This document shows, one piece after another, positions 1 to 10,297 of a stretch of DNA of 64,000 nucleotides. How positions within the stretch are numbered: position 1 is the stretch's first letter; every line of letters begins with the position of its first letter. Source of the stretch: Prochlorococcus sp. AG-402-I20 (GTDB taxonomy: Bacteria > Cyanobacteriota > Cyanobacteriia > PCC-6307 > Cyanobiaceae); contig QCHY01000003.1 of NCBI GenBank assembly GCA_003216975.1, positions 96,908 through 160,907 on the forward strand, given 5' to 3'. The notes under the pieces were generated by a model that worked only from the letters and a program-made list of their open reading frames with translations, had not been told where the DNA came from and did no database searches. The translations under genes and the position numbers were made by a program.

Positions 1-542
1 GAATAAGCAAAAATAATAACTTATCCGACAAAAGCTGGAATATCGATTTAGAAAATAATCAATCTATTAGTCAAGATTATATTGTCATTTGTTCTGCATT
101 AAATACTCAAAAATTATTAAAACCATTAGATCATGAAATATTTTTAGAACCAATATTAGGACAAGTTATTGAATTAGAATTAAAAAAAGAAGTTTCAAAT
201 TGGAAAGAATGGCCTGCAATATTAAATTATCAATCTATAAATTTTATACACCATCATCCCAATCATATGCTTATAGGAGCAACTATAGAACGAGGTACTA
301 AGGCAAACATTATATATAAACAAAAAATGATAAATATGAATAATACCGCTCCAAAATGGATGACAAATGCAAGAGTACTCCATGAGTGGAGCGGAATAAG
401 AGCCAGACCAACAAATGAACCTGCTCCTTTGTTAAAACAATTAGAACCCGGTTTATTAATTAATACAGGTCACTATAGAAATGGTGTTTTGTTAGCTCCT
501 GCATGCGCTGAATGGATTGGACTTAAAATAGAGGGCAAATAA
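1..542 (+). CDS. FAD-dependent oxidoreductase (DAO/ThiO-like), 3' part
   Basis: The reading frame is open from base 3, upstream of the ATG in the ORF track, so this is the C-terminal part of a gene cut by the window edge. The visible end carries IGATIERG, then SGIRARPTNEPAPLL and TGHYRNGVLLAPA. These match the substrate/FAD-binding C-terminus of D-amino-acid/glycine oxidase family flavoproteins (DAO fold, ThiO-like). The Rossmann N-terminus lies outside the window. The family oxidises amino acids or other secondary amines with FAD. Substrate is not readable here; a ThiO-like role in thiazole synthesis is possible but unproven. It converges on dnaK2 with a 21-bp gap. Confidence 0.75.
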   Translation, partial: ISKNNNLSDKSWNIDLENNQSISQDYIVICSALNTQKLLKPLDHEIFLEPILGQVIELELKKEVSNWKEWPAILNYQSINFIHHHPNHMLIGATIERGTKANIIYKQKMINMNNTAPKWMTNARVLHEWSGIRARPTNEPAPLLKQLEPGLLINTGHYRNGVLLAPACAEWIGLKIEGK

Positions 543-563
543 ATATTAATTAATAATACCTAT

Positions 564-2456
564 TTATTTTGTTTCAGTAAAATCAGCATCAATGACATCA
601 TCTCCATCGTCTTTACTCTTAGAAGTAGAATCTTCAGCAGCCTGAGACGCAGCATTTGCTTGTTGATATACAGAAGCACCTAGGGAATACAATTCTTGTT
701 GAAGCTCTTCAACTAAAGACTTCATACTTTCATAATCATCTTTTTCAGTGGCTTCTTTCAACTTGACGCGTTTCTCTTCAACTTTCGCTTTTGCAGCTTC
801 ATCAACTTTATCGCCAAGCTCAGATATTTGTTTTTCAGCCTGATAAACAAGTGTTTCAGCTTGATTTTTAATATCAATTTTTTCACGTTTTTCTTTATCA
901 GCAGAAGCATTCATTTCTGCATCTTTAACCATTTTATCAACTTCGTTATCAGACAAAGTGGATGCACCCGTAATAGAGATACTTTGCTCTTTACCACTTC
1001 CTTTATCTTTTGCATTAACGCTTAGAATTCCATTTGCATCGATATCAAAAGTCACTTCAATTTGAGGTACACCTCGAGGGGCAGGAGGAATTCCATCTAA
1101 TCGGAAAGTTCCTAGACTTTTATTGTCGGAAGCCATCTCACGTTCGCCCTGTAAAACGTGAATTTCTACATTAGTTTGGCCATCAACAGCGGTTGAATAA
1201 GTTTCAGCTTTTTTAGTTGGAACAGTAGTGTTTCTCGAAATCATTTTTGTCATTACACCACCCAAGGTTTCAACCCCAAGAGATAAAGGAGTTACATCAA
1301 GAAGCAAAATATCTTTGACTTCACCAGCAAGAACTCCACCTTGAATAGCTGCTCCAACTGCTACTACTTCATCTGGATTAACTGTTTGATTTGGATCTTT
1401 AGTAGTTACTCTTTTAACTAACTCTTTAACTGCGGGCATTCGTGTAGAGCCACCAACCATAACAATCTCATCAATTTCTCCAGTAGATAACTTTGCATCT
1501 TTTAACGCTTGTTCTACAGGAACCCTACAACGATCAATAAGGTTTGAAGCTAATTCCTCGAACTTTCCTCTTGTGAGGGTCAAATCAAGATGCTTAGGAC
1601 CTTCGGGAGTAGCTGTGATAAATGGAAGATTTATTTCACTTTGAGTAGCATTTGATAATTCAATTTTGGCTTTTTCAGCTGCTTCGGTTAAACGTTGTAG
1701 AGCTTGCTTATCTTGGCGTAAATCAATACCTTCATTACCTTTGAATGTGGAAGCCAAATGATCAACTATGACTCGATCGAAATCATCTCCACCTAAATGA
1801 GTATCTCCGGATGTAGAAAGCACCTCGAATACACCATCACCTACTTCTAGTACAGATACGTCAAAAGTACCTCCACCCAAATCAAAAACTAATATCCTTT
1901 CATTACTTTTTTTATCCAATCCATAAGCTAATGCAGCAGCAGTAGGCTCATTGATAATCCTGAGAACTTCTAAACCAGCGATTTTTCCCGCATCTTTTGT
2001 TGCTTGTCTCTGTGAATCATTGAAATAAGCAGGTACTGTAATTACAGCTTGAGTAACTGTCTCACCTAAATATTTGCCCGCATCATCAGAAAGTTTTCTT
2101 AAAACTTGAGCACTTACTTCTTCAGGAGAAAACTGCTTATCAAGTATTGGACATTTTAATTTGACGTTGGAGCCTGCTTTTTCAACTCCATAACTTACTT
2201 CCTTAGATTCGTCATTTACTTCATCAACTCTACGACCAACGAATCTCTTTGAAGAATAAAATGTATTTTCTGGATTCATCACCGCTTGACGCTTAGCAAT
2301 TTGCCCAACCAATTGATCTTGATTTTTCGTGTAAGCAACAACAGATGGAGTTGTCCTAAATCCTTCAGCATTTGCTATTACTGTAGGCTTACCGCCTTCC
2401 ATAACAGCAACGCAACTATTTGTAGTTCCTAGATCGATTCCGACAACCTTCCCCAT
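564..2456 (-). CDS. dnaK: Hsp70 chaperone DnaK (DnaK2 type)
   Basis: A full-length 630-aa Hsp70. The N-terminal ATPase domain opens with [17 protein letters not shown] and contains [13 protein letters not shown] and [14 protein letters not shown]. The substrate domain follows, with a helical lid and an acidic tail ending [10 protein letters not shown]. It refolds and holds client proteins in the cytosol, driven by DnaJ and recycled by GrpE. The grpE-dnaJ pair lies about 35 kb away across the putative origin, so the chaperone set is split. An AAAGGAG ribosome-binding site precedes the ATG. Picocyanobacteria carry several dnaK genes; I call this DnaK2 from the tail and the aroE neighbour. I saw no CIRCE-like inverted repeat upstream. 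Confidence 0.95.
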   Translation of the reverse strand: MGKVVGIDLGTTNSCVAVMEGGKPTVIANAEGFRTTPSVVAYTKNQDQLVGQIAKRQAVMNPENTFYSSKRFVGRRVDEVNDESKEVSYGVEKAGSNVKLKCPILDKQFSPEEVSAQVLRKLSDDAGKYLGETVTQAVITVPAYFNDSQRQATKDAGKIAGLEVLRIINEPTAAALAYGLDKKSNERILVFDLGGGTFDVSVLEVGDGVFEVLSTSGDTHLGGDDFDRVIVDHLASTFKGNEGIDLRQDKQALQRLTEAAEKAKIELSNATQSEINLPFITATPEGPKHLDLTLTRGKFEELASNLIDRCRVPVEQALKDAKLSTGEIDEIVMVGGSTRMPAVKELVKRVTTKDPNQTVNPDEVVAVGAAIQGGVLAGEVKDILLLDVTPLSLGVETLGGVMTKMISRNTTVPTKKAETYSTAVDGQTNVEIHVLQGEREMASDNKSLGTFRLDGIPPAPRGVPQIEVTFDIDANGILSVNAKDKGSGKEQSISITGASTLSDNEVDKMVKDAEMNASADKEKREKIDIKNQAETLVYQAEKQISELGDKVDEAAKAKVEEKRVKLKEATEKDDYESMKSLVEELQQELYSLGASVYQQANAASQAAEDSTSKSKDDGDDVIDADFTETK

Positions 2457-2574
2457 GGGTGAGTAACTCCTTTAATTTCTTTCTTTAGGTAACATCCTCG
2501 TCAGTGAAACCTATTTGAGGCGAGGCGTGGTTCCCGAACAGTCTCTTGGCAATTTTGAATCAACATCACCAAAA

Positions 2575-3462
2575 ATGAGTACTATCACTGGAAAAACTAA
2601 TCTGGTAGGACTTTTAGGACAACCAGTAAATCATTCACTTTCCCCAATTATGCATAATGCCGCATATGAAGAGATGGGACTTGACTGGTCTTACTTGGCA
2701 ATGCCTTGCGAGAGTAAAAATCTGGAGCAAGTAACAAAAGCATTAAGGTGTTTAGATTGCAAAGGATTAAATATCACTATTCCTCATAAGCAAGAAGTAT
2801 TAAAGGCTTGTCATAAATTAACTGAAATTGCAAGTAATATCCAAGCGGTCAATACACTTATACCTGAAAAAAATAATCAATGGATAGGCGCAAATACTGA
2901 TGTAGACGGATTCTTGGCACCATTAAAAAATCATCATTTAAAGGATAAAAGTGTGATTATAATAGGTTGCGGAGGCAGCGCTAGAGCAGTAGTAATGGGA
3001 TTAAGTAAATTAAATATTAAAAAAGTAACAATAATTGGCAGGAACAAAAGTTCTTTAGATATTTTTATAAAGAATATGAGTAATTTATTATCAAGCAAAA
3101 ATATATTAATTGAAGGTATTAATAATCAAAGATTAAATATTTCTCAATATATACAAGAAGCCGATTTAATTATTAATTCAACTCCAATAGGGATGAATAG
3201 CAACAATACTAAAGAAGAAAATATTCCTCTTGGTCATAAAATATGGGACTGTCTATCTAATAAGACTATTTTATACGATTTAATTTATACTCCAAGACCA
3301 ACAAACTGGTTAAAAATTGGACAACAAAAAAATTGTTTGACAATTGATGGTCTTGATATGCTTGTCGAACAAGGAGCTTTTTCAATAAGGCTTTGGAGTG
3401 GTTTTAATGACGTACCGGTTCAAATAATGAAATCATCTGCAGAAAAATATTTAATGGTTTAA
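2575..3462 (+). CDS. aroE: Shikimate dehydrogenase
   Basis: Reduces 3-dehydroshikimate to shikimate with NADPH, in the aromatic amino acid pathway. The shikimate site NHSLSPIMHNAA, the catalytic lysine in NITIPHK, the aspartate in NTDVDGF, the dinucleotide loop GCGGSARAVVMGL and STPIGM are all present. The ORF track starts at a TTG at 2515. I prefer the ATG at 2575 because the conserved domain (TNLVGLLGQPV) begins just after it and the upstream 20 residues look non-conserved. That gives 295 aa, normal for the family. It diverges from dnaK. Confidence 0.93.
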   Translation: MSTITGKTNLVGLLGQPVNHSLSPIMHNAAYEEMGLDWSYLAMPCESKNLEQVTKALRCLDCKGLNITIPHKQEVLKACHKLTEIASNIQAVNTLIPEKNNQWIGANTDVDGFLAPLKNHHLKDKSVIIIGCGGSARAVVMGLSKLNIKKVTIIGRNKSSLDIFIKNMSNLLSSKNILIEGINNQRLNISQYIQEADLIINSTPIGMNSNNTKEENIPLGHKIWDCLSNKTILYDLIYTPRPTNWLKIGQQKNCLTIDGLDMLVEQGAFSIRLWSGFNDVPVQIMKSSAEKYLMV

Positions 3463-3484
3463 TCTTAAAGAAATAAAATTGATT

Positions 3485-3943
3485 ATGCCATCACTAGGAA
3501 CAAGACTATTAGGTATTCTTCTATATATGATTCCATGGACTGATTCGCTTATTTTTGGTAATCATTTATTTATAAAATATCCTTTTATTCAAATTATTCA
3601 AGTACCTGCAATTCCAATAATATTAATTGAAAGATCAATACCTTTTGGAAGTTTATTATTATTTTTAGCTATCTTTCTTGGACTGGTTAGAAATAGTAAA
3701 ATATCTTATTTTTTACGTTTTAATGCGCTTCAATCATTGTTAATCAATATTGGGATAATAATAATTAGTTTTATTTTTGAGATTATATTTAGTCCTTTTT
3801 TAAACTCATTAATTATTAGAACCTTCTCGAGTACATTATTTATCAGTCTGTTTTCAGTGATTATTTATTGTGTGTGGTCTTGCACACAAGGAGATGAGCC
3901 TAATCTTCCCGGAATAAGCCAAGCAACAAAAATGCAATTGTGA
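3485..3943 (+). CDS. Tic20-like membrane protein
   Basis: About 152 aa with four hydrophobic segments and the opening [14 protein letters not shown]. It also has [18 protein letters not shown], a feature of cyanobacterial Tic20-family proteins, homologues of the chloroplast inner-envelope translocon component. The bacterial role is not established. The ORF track begins at a TTG at 3479; the ATG two codons later is the more likely start. It lies 22 bp after aroE on the same strand and is probably co-transcribed. Confidence 0.75.
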   Translation: MPSLGTRLLGILLYMIPWTDSLIFGNHLFIKYPFIQIIQVPAIPIILIERSIPFGSLLLFLAIFLGLVRNSKISYFLRFNALQSLLINIGIIIISFIFEIIFSPFLNSLIIRTFSSTLFISLFSVIIYCVWSCTQGDEPNLPGISQATKMQL

Positions 3944-4019
3944 AAAGTTACCGCTTCAGTATAAGATTATGAATCCGTCGCTCCTAACGAGCCATAAAGT
4001 CCTAGTCGGAGTTCCACCC

Positions 4020-4451
4020 ATGTCTGAACAACCTTATTACGAGACTATGTACATTCTTCGTCCGGACATACCGGAAGATGAAGTTGATAGCCACCTAAAA
4101 AAATATAGTGAACTTCTCGAGAAATCAGGCACTGAAGTATTGGATAGTCAAATGAGAGGTAAGAGAAGATTGGCTTATCCCATTGCTAAACATAAAGAAG
4201 GAATATATGTACAACTAAGCCACAAAGGTAATGGACAACAAGTTGGAATCTTAGAAAAAGCTATGAGGTTGAGTGAAGACGTTATTCGTTACCTTACCGT
4301 TAAGCAAGATGGTCCTCTACCGACACCCAAATCAACTCCTAAAGATGATGAACCTGATACATCTGAAACCGAAACAGAAGAAATAAAATCTACCCAAGAT
4401 AAAACAGAATCAACTACCAAAGACGAGAATCAAGAAGACGTCAAAGAATAA
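4020..4451 (+). CDS. rpsF: 30S ribosomal protein S6
   Basis: Small-subunit protein that binds 16S rRNA with S18. The domain starts [12 protein letters not shown] and contains [19 protein letters not shown], the S6 signature. The ORF track begins at 3969, but its first 17 residues are not S6-like; the ATG at 4020 ([10 protein letters not shown]) matches the family start. After the roughly 100-residue fold comes an acidic, Thr/Glu/Asp-rich tail of about 45 residues ending ENQEDVKE. The tail is low-complexity and probably disordered. Confidence 0.93.
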   Translation: MSEQPYYETMYILRPDIPEDEVDSHLKKYSELLEKSGTEVLDSQMRGKRRLAYPIAKHKEGIYVQLSHKGNGQQVGILEKAMRLSEDVIRYLTVKQDGPLPTPKSTPKDDEPDTSETETEEIKSTQDKTESTTKDENQEDVKE

Positions 4452-4487
4452 ATTTAAAAGCTAAAAATAAAATCCAAACAATTCTCT

Positions 4488-5690
4488 TTACTTGTTTATC
4501 CAAGACCAGATTCGACTTGGCAAGCCCCAAATATAAATAAATCCTTCAGCAGATTTGTGATTGAACTTATCCTCTTTTCCGTAAGTAGACATATCTGAAA
4601 TATATAAACTATTATTTTTTGACTTGCGACCAATCACATCAGCATTACCCTTAAAAAGCCTAATCCTTACTGTTCCATTAACTTGCTTTTGAGAATGATT
4701 AATAAATCCATCTAAAGCTTCTTTTAACGGACTAAACCAGAAACCTTGATAAACCAAGTCGGCCCATTGTCTTTCCAATCTGGATTTAGTATTTAATAAA
4801 TCAGCAGGTAAAGTTAAACTCTCTATTTCCTGATGAGCTTTAATTAATAAAAGCAAACCTGGAGTTTCATAAATTTCTCTACTTTTAATTCCTACTATTC
4901 TATCTTCAATAATATCCAAACGTCCAAAACCATGTTTTCCTGCAAGGCTATTAGCCTTTTTGATCAAAGATACTGGCTCCATTAGTTCTCCATCAATTGC
5001 GATTGGAAAACCATTTTCAAACAAAATATCGACTATCTCTGGTTCATTAGGTGAATCAGTAATGGAAGAAGTGATACCAAAAACTTCTTCTGCTGGCATC
5101 TCAAATGGATCTTCAAGAGGACCTGCTTCAATGCTTCTCCCCAAAAGATTCAAATCAATCGAGTAAGGATTTTTTTTGCTTACAGGAGGTACTATTCCAT
5201 ATTTTTCTCCATAAGCAATTGTTTCTTCCCGACTCATACCCCATTCCCTAGCTGGTGTAAGCAATTGCAAATCAGGAGCTAACGCTCCAATTGTGACATC
5301 AAAACGAACTTGGTCATTACCTTTCCCCGTACAACCATGCGCGACTCCATCAGCATTTAATTGTCTTGCTATTTCAACAAGTTTTTTTGCAATTAATGGT
5401 CTAGCTAATGCCGTTGAAAGAGGATATTTCCCTTGATACAAAGCATTAGATCTAATTGCTGGAAAAGCAAAATCTTCAATAAAAGGCTTTACTAAATTGC
5501 CTATAAGTGATTCGGATGCTCCAGCTGAAATAGCCTTTTTTTTAATTTCATCAAGTTCATCCCCCTGGCCAAGGTCTGCTGCAAAAGCAATTACATGCTC
5601 TACTCCGTACTCCTTTTTCAAATAAGGAATACAAACACTAGTATCGACTCCTCCTGAATAAGCCAAAACAACTTTTTTAGCTCTTCCCAT
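4488..5690 (-). CDS. argG: Argininosuccinate synthase
   Basis: Joins citrulline and aspartate using ATP in arginine synthesis; the next enzyme, argH, lies at 33.6 kb. The N-terminal ATP-binding loop [12 protein letters not shown] is intact, followed by [12 protein letters not shown] and SYGxE-family C-terminal sequence. I place the start at MGRAKKVV (400 aa) rather than the upstream ATG in the track. A GGAGAGA ribosome-binding site sits directly upstream of it, and family members start just before the P-loop. It converges on rpsF. Confidence 0.95.
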   Translation of the reverse strand: MGRAKKVVLAYSGGVDTSVCIPYLKKEYGVEHVIAFAADLGQGDELDEIKKKAISAGASESLIGNLVKPFIEDFAFPAIRSNALYQGKYPLSTALARPLIAKKLVEIARQLNADGVAHGCTGKGNDQVRFDVTIGALAPDLQLLTPAREWGMSREETIAYGEKYGIVPPVSKKNPYSIDLNLLGRSIEAGPLEDPFEMPAEEVFGITSSITDSPNEPEIVDILFENGFPIAIDGELMEPVSLIKKANSLAGKHGFGRLDIIEDRIVGIKSREIYETPGLLLLIKAHQEIESLTLPADLLNTKSRLERQWADLVYQGFWFSPLKEALDGFINHSQKQVNGTVRIRLFKGNADVIGRKSKNNSLYISDMSTYGKEDKFNHKSAEGFIYIWGLPSRIWSWINK

Positions 5691-5814
5691 ATGGTTCTCT
5701 CCTTTAAAGAAATTCAATGCTCCATACCAAATATAGAGAACTGTTGGACAATATTTCTGATTTAGATAACCATCGCTGATTAAAATATTTGCAAGATCTC
5801 AAAAAATTCACAAC

Positions 5815-6024
5815 TTATTCCCATGGCTGCTTAATTGATTTTTCTGATTTGCTTTCGCTCAAGAAACCTATCAACCAGACCGCAACAAAAGCCAAAGAAG
5901 TTAAACCAAAAAAAATAAGTACATAAATTAACCAAGTATTAATGTTCTGACCGAAAATCAATAAATCTTGAACATCATTATTTGAAGTAAAAATAAAAAA
6001 GTAATTTAAAAACTTTAAAGTCAC
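5815..6024 (-). CDS. Small membrane protein, hypothetical
   Basis: A 69-aa ORF with a GTG start. It has one clear membrane segment (WLIYVLIFFGLTSLAFVAVWLIGFL) followed by a charged tail SESKSEKSIKQPWE, so the C-terminus is predicted soluble. It lies 13 bp downstream of another small membrane protein on the same strand, suggesting a two-gene unit before argG. I do not recognise a named family. The organised hydrophobic/charged layout and tight spacing argue that it is real. Confidence 0.55.
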   Translation of the reverse strand: MTLKFLNYFFIFTSNNDVQDLLIFGQNINTWLIYVLIFFGLTSLAFVAVWLIGFLSESKSEKSIKQPWE

Positions 6025-6037
6025 TTAAAAATCGAAA

Positions 6038-6244
6038 TTAACTTGAAGTATTTAAAGAGAAAGATCTCTTAACCAAAAAATAAATTAAAAGTAAAAGAGA
6101 AGGGCCAAAAACCAAAAACCAAACCAAAAAATGGTTTATGTGAAAAGAGTTAGGATGAATTATACCTCCTGCACGAAGAGCAATGCTAACTAAAAAAGCC
6201 ATGACCCAAGTACAAGTCATCAATATCAGCTTTGAAGTCAGCAT
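6038..6244 (-). CDS. Small two-segment membrane protein, hypothetical
   Basis: A 68-aa protein with ATG start and two membrane segments, MTCTWVMAFLVSIALRAGG and FLVWFLVFGPSLLLLIYFL, joined by a short His/Asn loop. It is probably the first gene of a two-gene unit with the 69-aa membrane ORF downstream. It diverges from the DUF3134-like gene. Picocyanobacteria commonly keep such short membrane proteins between argG and mraY. No function can be read from the sequence. Confidence 0.6.
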   Translation of the reverse strand: MLTSKLILMTCTWVMAFLVSIALRAGGIIHPNSFHINHFLVWFLVFGPSLLLLIYFLVKRSFSLNTSS

Positions 6245-6302
6245 AAAGATTAGAAAATTAATCCATAATGCATTATCTTAATTGATCGATCATAATATTC
6301 AT

Positions 6303-6578
6303 ATGAGCGATCTAGAAAAAATCAATTTATCAGATTTAGACGGTATTAACCCCGGACTAACCCGCTATGGCAGACAAGAACCTGCACCTGTCCTTCCACT
6401 AAGAGAAGAACCCGATTTATTATCTTGGTTAGAAACGAGTGGAAGATTAGTTTCTGATGAAGATTCAAATGATCAAGAAATAAGTACAGTTGAAGAAGAA
6501 GAGCTCTCAGCTTTAATGGGAGAAAAAGAAGACTATAAAGCTGAAGAAGAACCAACAGATGAAGAATGGGAAGACTAA
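6303..6578 (+). CDS. DUF3134-like small acidic protein
   Basis: About 91 aa from the ATG at 6303; the track's 6282 start is a TTG with no support. The conserved part NPGLTRYGRQEPAPVLPLREEPDLLSWLETSGRL fits the cyanobacterial DUF3134 pattern (basic/proline strand, then LLxWLExxGRL). The second half is an acidic Glu/Asp tail. Function unknown. It ends 8 bp before mraY and is likely co-transcribed with it. Confidence 0.7.
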   Translation: MSDLEKINLSDLDGINPGLTRYGRQEPAPVLPLREEPDLLSWLETSGRLVSDEDSNDQEISTVEEEELSALMGEKEDYKAEEEPTDEEWED

Positions 6579-6586
6579 TTTAAGTT

Positions 6587-7702
6587 TTGGAAAAATCTAA
6601 AAAAATTTTAGATAGAAAAAAAATATCATTATTTAATAATATTAATAACCAAATAGTAATTTTATTTGGATTAGTTTTAATTATTTGTATCTTTTCTGAT
6701 TTGTATTTTAAAAATAGTTATCTAACGATTCCTTTTATAATTACAACACTTCTATCCACAATTATTACTTTTGTAGGTATACCTAAATTAAAAAAGATAG
6801 AAATTAAACAAATCATTAGAGAAGAGGGTCCAAAAAATCATTTTATTAAGCAAGGAACACCAACAATGGGTGGGATTTTTTTTATTCCTATTGGAATAAT
6901 AATAGGTAACATTTTTTATTTAAATAAAAACGATTATAAAATTATTTTGACGTTAAGCTTTCTTATTATACTTTTTATGTTTATTGGTTTTATAGACGAT
7001 TTTCTAAGTTTAAAAAAACAATTGAATACTGGCCTAAGATCTAATCAAAAAATAATTTTACAATTTTTTATTAGTCTTATTTTTATTACAATTTGTGCGT
7101 CAAATCATTTAATACCTAGCACTATTCAGATAGCAAATAAGATGTTTAATATAGGAAATCTAATTTATCCTTTAGGAATATTTGTTTTATTAGCTGAAAG
7201 TAATTCAACAAACTTAACAGATGGTTTAGATGGTTTATTGAGTGGTTGTAGTGTATTAATTTTTACGGGTTTAGCCCTTACTATTTTAATAGAAAATCCA
7301 ACTAATAATTTTACACTAGCCTCTCTATGCATAATAATGGCTGGAGCTTGTATGGGATTTCTTTTTCTAAATAAATACCCTGCAAAATTATTTATGGGGG
7401 ATTCAGGATCTCTAGCGATAGGAGCATCTTTAGGTGGAATAGCTTTAATATCAAATAATCTTTGGTCTCTTTTAATTATGGGAGGAATACTTGCTGCAGA
7501 ATCTATATCAGTAATAATTCAAGTAAGTATTTTTAAAATTTCTAAACTAATAAAAGGAAAAGGTTATAGATTATTTTTAATGACTCCGCTACATCACCAT
7601 TTTGAACTAAAAGGTAACGATGAGGTTCTAATTGTAAGTAGCTTTTGGTTCATTACATTATTATTAGTCATAATAAATATAATTTTTTTCATTAAATCCT
7701 AA
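6587..7702 (+). CDS. mraY: Phospho-N-acetylmuramoyl-pentapeptide transferase
   Basis: Integral membrane enzyme that transfers phospho-MurNAc-pentapeptide to undecaprenyl phosphate, forming lipid I for peptidoglycan. Multiple hydrophobic helices are present, with TPTMGGIFFI, GFIDDFLSL, NLTDGLDGL, KLFMGDSGSLAIG and the HHH loop PLHHHFEL. These cover the catalytic aspartates and the metal/nucleotide site. The start is a TTG at 6587; no better ATG lies upstream of the first helix. It is unusually AT-rich, as membrane genes in this genome tend to be. Confidence 0.95.
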   Translation: MEKSKKILDRKKISLFNNINNQIVILFGLVLIICIFSDLYFKNSYLTIPFIITTLLSTIITFVGIPKLKKIEIKQIIREEGPKNHFIKQGTPTMGGIFFIPIGIIIGNIFYLNKNDYKIILTLSFLIILFMFIGFIDDFLSLKKQLNTGLRSNQKIILQFFISLIFITICASNHLIPSTIQIANKMFNIGNLIYPLGIFVLLAESNSTNLTDGLDGLLSGCSVLIFTGLALTILIENPTNNFTLASLCIIMAGACMGFLFLNKYPAKLFMGDSGSLAIGASLGGIALISNNLWSLLIMGGILAAESISVIIQVSIFKISKLIKGKGYRLFLMTPLHHHFELKGNDEVLIVSSFWFITLLLVIINIIFFIKS

Positions 7703-7718
7703 CTTTGAAATTTAACTA

Positions 7719-7967
7719 ATGACGTATTTTACCTGGAAAGAAGAAGGACTAACTAAAGACTGTGAAACTCTAGATTCTATGGCCGCTCGATTTGAAGAGT
7801 CTGCAAGACTGATGAGAAAAATGTCAGCAGAAGGTTTTAAAGTAGAAAAAAGAAATAAACGACAAATTATCACTCATTTAGATTCAAAAATTTTTAATGA
7901 TTGGGGATTTGTTAGCGAAGAGCCACCATATCAACAACTTACACTAATACTTGAAGAAGAAAAATAG
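7719..7967 (+). CDS. Conserved hypothetical, 82 aa
   Basis: A soluble 82-aa protein opening MTYFTWKEEGLTKDCETLDSM. An amphipathic helical stretch follows (MAARFEESARLMRKMSAEGF), then a basic KRNKRQII and an acidic C-terminus. It reads like a small picocyanobacterial conserved protein, but I cannot assign a domain. It lies 16 bp after mraY on the same strand and converges on the sucrose-phosphate synthase gene with a 6-bp gap. Confidence 0.65.
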   Translation: MTYFTWKEEGLTKDCETLDSMAARFEESARLMRKMSAEGFKVEKRNKRQIITHLDSKIFNDWGFVSEEPPYQQLTLILEEEK

Positions 7968-7973
7968 TAAAAA

Positions 7974-10100
7974 CTATTGAGTTTTCAAAAATCTAAAATG
8001 TTTTAAACCATCTATAACGCTATCTTTACTATCAGAAAAGAAAACTCTTTGTTGAGATCTCAATCCATCAAGGGATGGATCATGATCACGTGGAATAACA
8101 CTCGTAGTCAATCCCCTTATTAACTCAGTATCACCTTGTTGACTGGCTACTATAAGAACTTTGTCTAAAGACAACCCCCAGCGTAAAATCAGAAATCTAA
8201 TAGCTTCTGCGCGTGACGCACGCAAAGGGACAACATCTAAGTACCAATGACATTTCAAATTGGGAGAGGCAGAAAGTCCAGACTGCCTCAGTCTTTTTCG
8301 TACTAAAGGTAAAATTGCATCACTAGGTTGTTTTAATATATAACTAACCTTATAAAGTCCTTGATGTTCAGTTGATTGAAGCTCTAAATAATCTTTTAAA
8401 TCGAACAGAACTTTTTCTACTCCTTTGCGATTCCAATCAACAGCTATTGAATCTTGCCAAAAAATATCTGATTTGTTTTCATCAGAATAATAAATTTCAG
8501 TACCAGCTTGACATATCCAAACCGCAGGTTTGGGTAGTTGTAATTCTGCATATCGAAAACGAGCTGCTTTAATTGATCTTCCAGTTAAAATTCCTAGTCG
8601 GATATCATGATTCATGGAGTAATCTTTTAATTTATCTCTCAATATTGATAATTTATTTGCTTGCTCAAGGTAGTTATCTAAATCAAGAAATATTAGTTTT
8701 TGACCGATTGGACTAGCTTCTTTAATTTTTCCAAATGTCCAGTGTCGAGGTGCAAGAAATTTGAGACGCTTCTGCATCAATGCAATGTAATTACAAACAT
8801 GAGCATCCCAACTGAAATGCCTGCTGACTCCCTCCAGTCCATTGTTACTCCAAGTTTTCCATAAAGAAAGGTTTGAGCCAGCCGTCTCTAAAGCATCTCT
8901 AAACGCCTCTAAATCAGTTACATCTACAAGCAAACCATTTTCACAACGAGAAAGAATATCCTTTGGGCCACCATCATCAGTAGCAACCATCGGCAACCCA
9001 CAGGCCGCCGCTTCCAATAATGTCAAGCCAAATGGCTCAGTTAAAGCAGGATTAACAAATAGTCCTTTTCTTTCTGCAGCCCAACGATAAATTGATGGAA
9101 TTTGATCTCTTCTATGTTGTTTTGGAAAAGCAACTTTTCCATATAAATTATATTTATCAACCAATTCGAAAATCTGCTGAAAAACTTCTCTTTGCTGCTT
9201 GTCAAGCTGACGTGAATCTTCTCGACAACCTAAAATTAATATGAGGTTATGTCTTTGCTGCAAAATTGAGGAACGTCCATAAGTCTCAATTAATGCAGGG
9301 ATATTTTTTCTCCTTACTGCTCTGGAAATAGCTAATAGTGGAGGAAGATTTAAATCTCTTAAAAAAGGTTTGAAAAGTTTATTTAATTCTTTTTCTTCTT
9401 CGCTTAAATTTAAATTTCTTGAATGAAAACGATTTAAATCAACGCCAGGAGGAATTATTTCTACATTTTCTGAGCTAAACCGTCCATAACGAGAGTACTG
9501 TTCATCTGATTCCTGCTTTGTGCTGGTTATGAGTAAGTTTGAATGTGCTAAAGCTAATTCTTCTGCATCAATTCTTTTACTAATTGAATAAGTTTGCTCT
9601 ATTTGATCATGATCTATTCCAGCAGCCAATAATCTTCTAAGTTTTTCACGACCTAATGAATGTCCAGTAAAAACTAATGGTAAACCTAATCTTCTGCTGA
9701 CTAACGATCCAACATAACCAGCATCTGCGTAATGAGCATGAATCCAATCAGGCAAATGATTATCTTTCTGTAATCGTTCAACTATTTGATCAGCCAAATC
9801 ATCTAAATAAGGCCACAACAATTCTTTCCTGATATAACGCTTAGGACCAAAAGGTAGTCGAATGATTTCCGCACAACTTGAAACCTTTTCAACAGGATTT
9901 GAATAATCAGAAGATACTCTCCTATCAATAATTAATCTGGTAATAAGTTCAACTTTTTCAACTTCAGGTCTTGCTGCCAGTCCTTTTACTAATTCTAAAA
10001 CGTATAAAGTTTGCCCTCCAGTATCTGAATCTCTACCCAACTCAAGATCATGTGAACGGATTAACCCATGCAAATTTAAATGTAAAAGTCTTAATCCCAA
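7974..10100 (-). CDS. sps: Sucrose-phosphate synthase (GT4 plus HAD-like domain)
   Basis: Makes sucrose-6-phosphate from UDP-glucose and fructose-6-phosphate; sucrose is a compatible solute in marine picocyanobacteria. The N-terminal glycosyltransferase domain (about 1-455) shows HGLIRSHDLELGRDSDTGGQ and PALTEPFGLTLLEAAACG. The C-terminal domain (about 460-708) is HAD/sucrose-phosphatase-like, with FLDLDNYL and LTGRS. The last phosphatase motif is replaced by ASQQGDTELIRG, which resembles the SPS-type tail rather than an active GDSGND motif. Separate phosphatase activity is therefore probably needed. Confidence 0.9.
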   Translation of the reverse strand: MGLRLLHLNLHGLIRSHDLELGRDSDTGGQTLYVLELVKGLAARPEVEKVELITRLIIDRRVSSDYSNPVEKVSSCAEIIRLPFGPKRYIRKELLWPYLDDLADQIVERLQKDNHLPDWIHAHYADAGYVGSLVSRRLGLPLVFTGHSLGREKLRRLLAAGIDHDQIEQTYSISKRIDAEELALAHSNLLITSTKQESDEQYSRYGRFSSENVEIIPPGVDLNRFHSRNLNLSEEEKELNKLFKPFLRDLNLPPLLAISRAVRRKNIPALIETYGRSSILQQRHNLILILGCREDSRQLDKQQREVFQQIFELVDKYNLYGKVAFPKQHRRDQIPSIYRWAAERKGLFVNPALTEPFGLTLLEAAACGLPMVATDDGGPKDILSRCENGLLVDVTDLEAFRDALETAGSNLSLWKTWSNNGLEGVSRHFSWDAHVCNYIALMQKRLKFLAPRHWTFGKIKEASPIGQKLIFLDLDNYLEQANKLSILRDKLKDYSMNHDIRLGILTGRSIKAARFRYAELQLPKPAVWICQAGTEIYYSDENKSDIFWQDSIAVDWNRKGVEKVLFDLKDYLELQSTEHQGLYKVSYILKQPSDAILPLVRKRLRQSGLSASPNLKCHWYLDVVPLRASRAEAIRFLILRWGLSLDKVLIVASQQGDTELIRGLTTSVIPRDHDPSLDGLRSQQRVFFSDSKDSVIDGLKHFRFLKTQ

Positions 10101-10297
10101 GCAAATCTCCTATAAAGGATGTTGGATTAATAATTGATTTTTTACTCTTTAAATCTAAAGAAAGCATAATATTTTTTTATTAAAAAAAAATAATTTCTGA
10201 AAACCTTTCTATTACTGAATTTTTAGCTTATTTATTAATCAAAATCAACCAAATCTTCCTTAAAGATTAAGGAATGTGTACAAAATCGGAAAAATAT

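Noticed and set aside
828-1025. Plus-strand 65-aa ORF inside dnaK
   Set aside because: Antisense shadow of a well-conserved gene; low-complexity Phe/Ile product and no ribosome site.
8842-9090. Plus-strand ORF inside sucrose-phosphate synthase
   Set aside because: Lies wholly antisense to conserved glycosyltransferase motifs; composition explained by the real gene.
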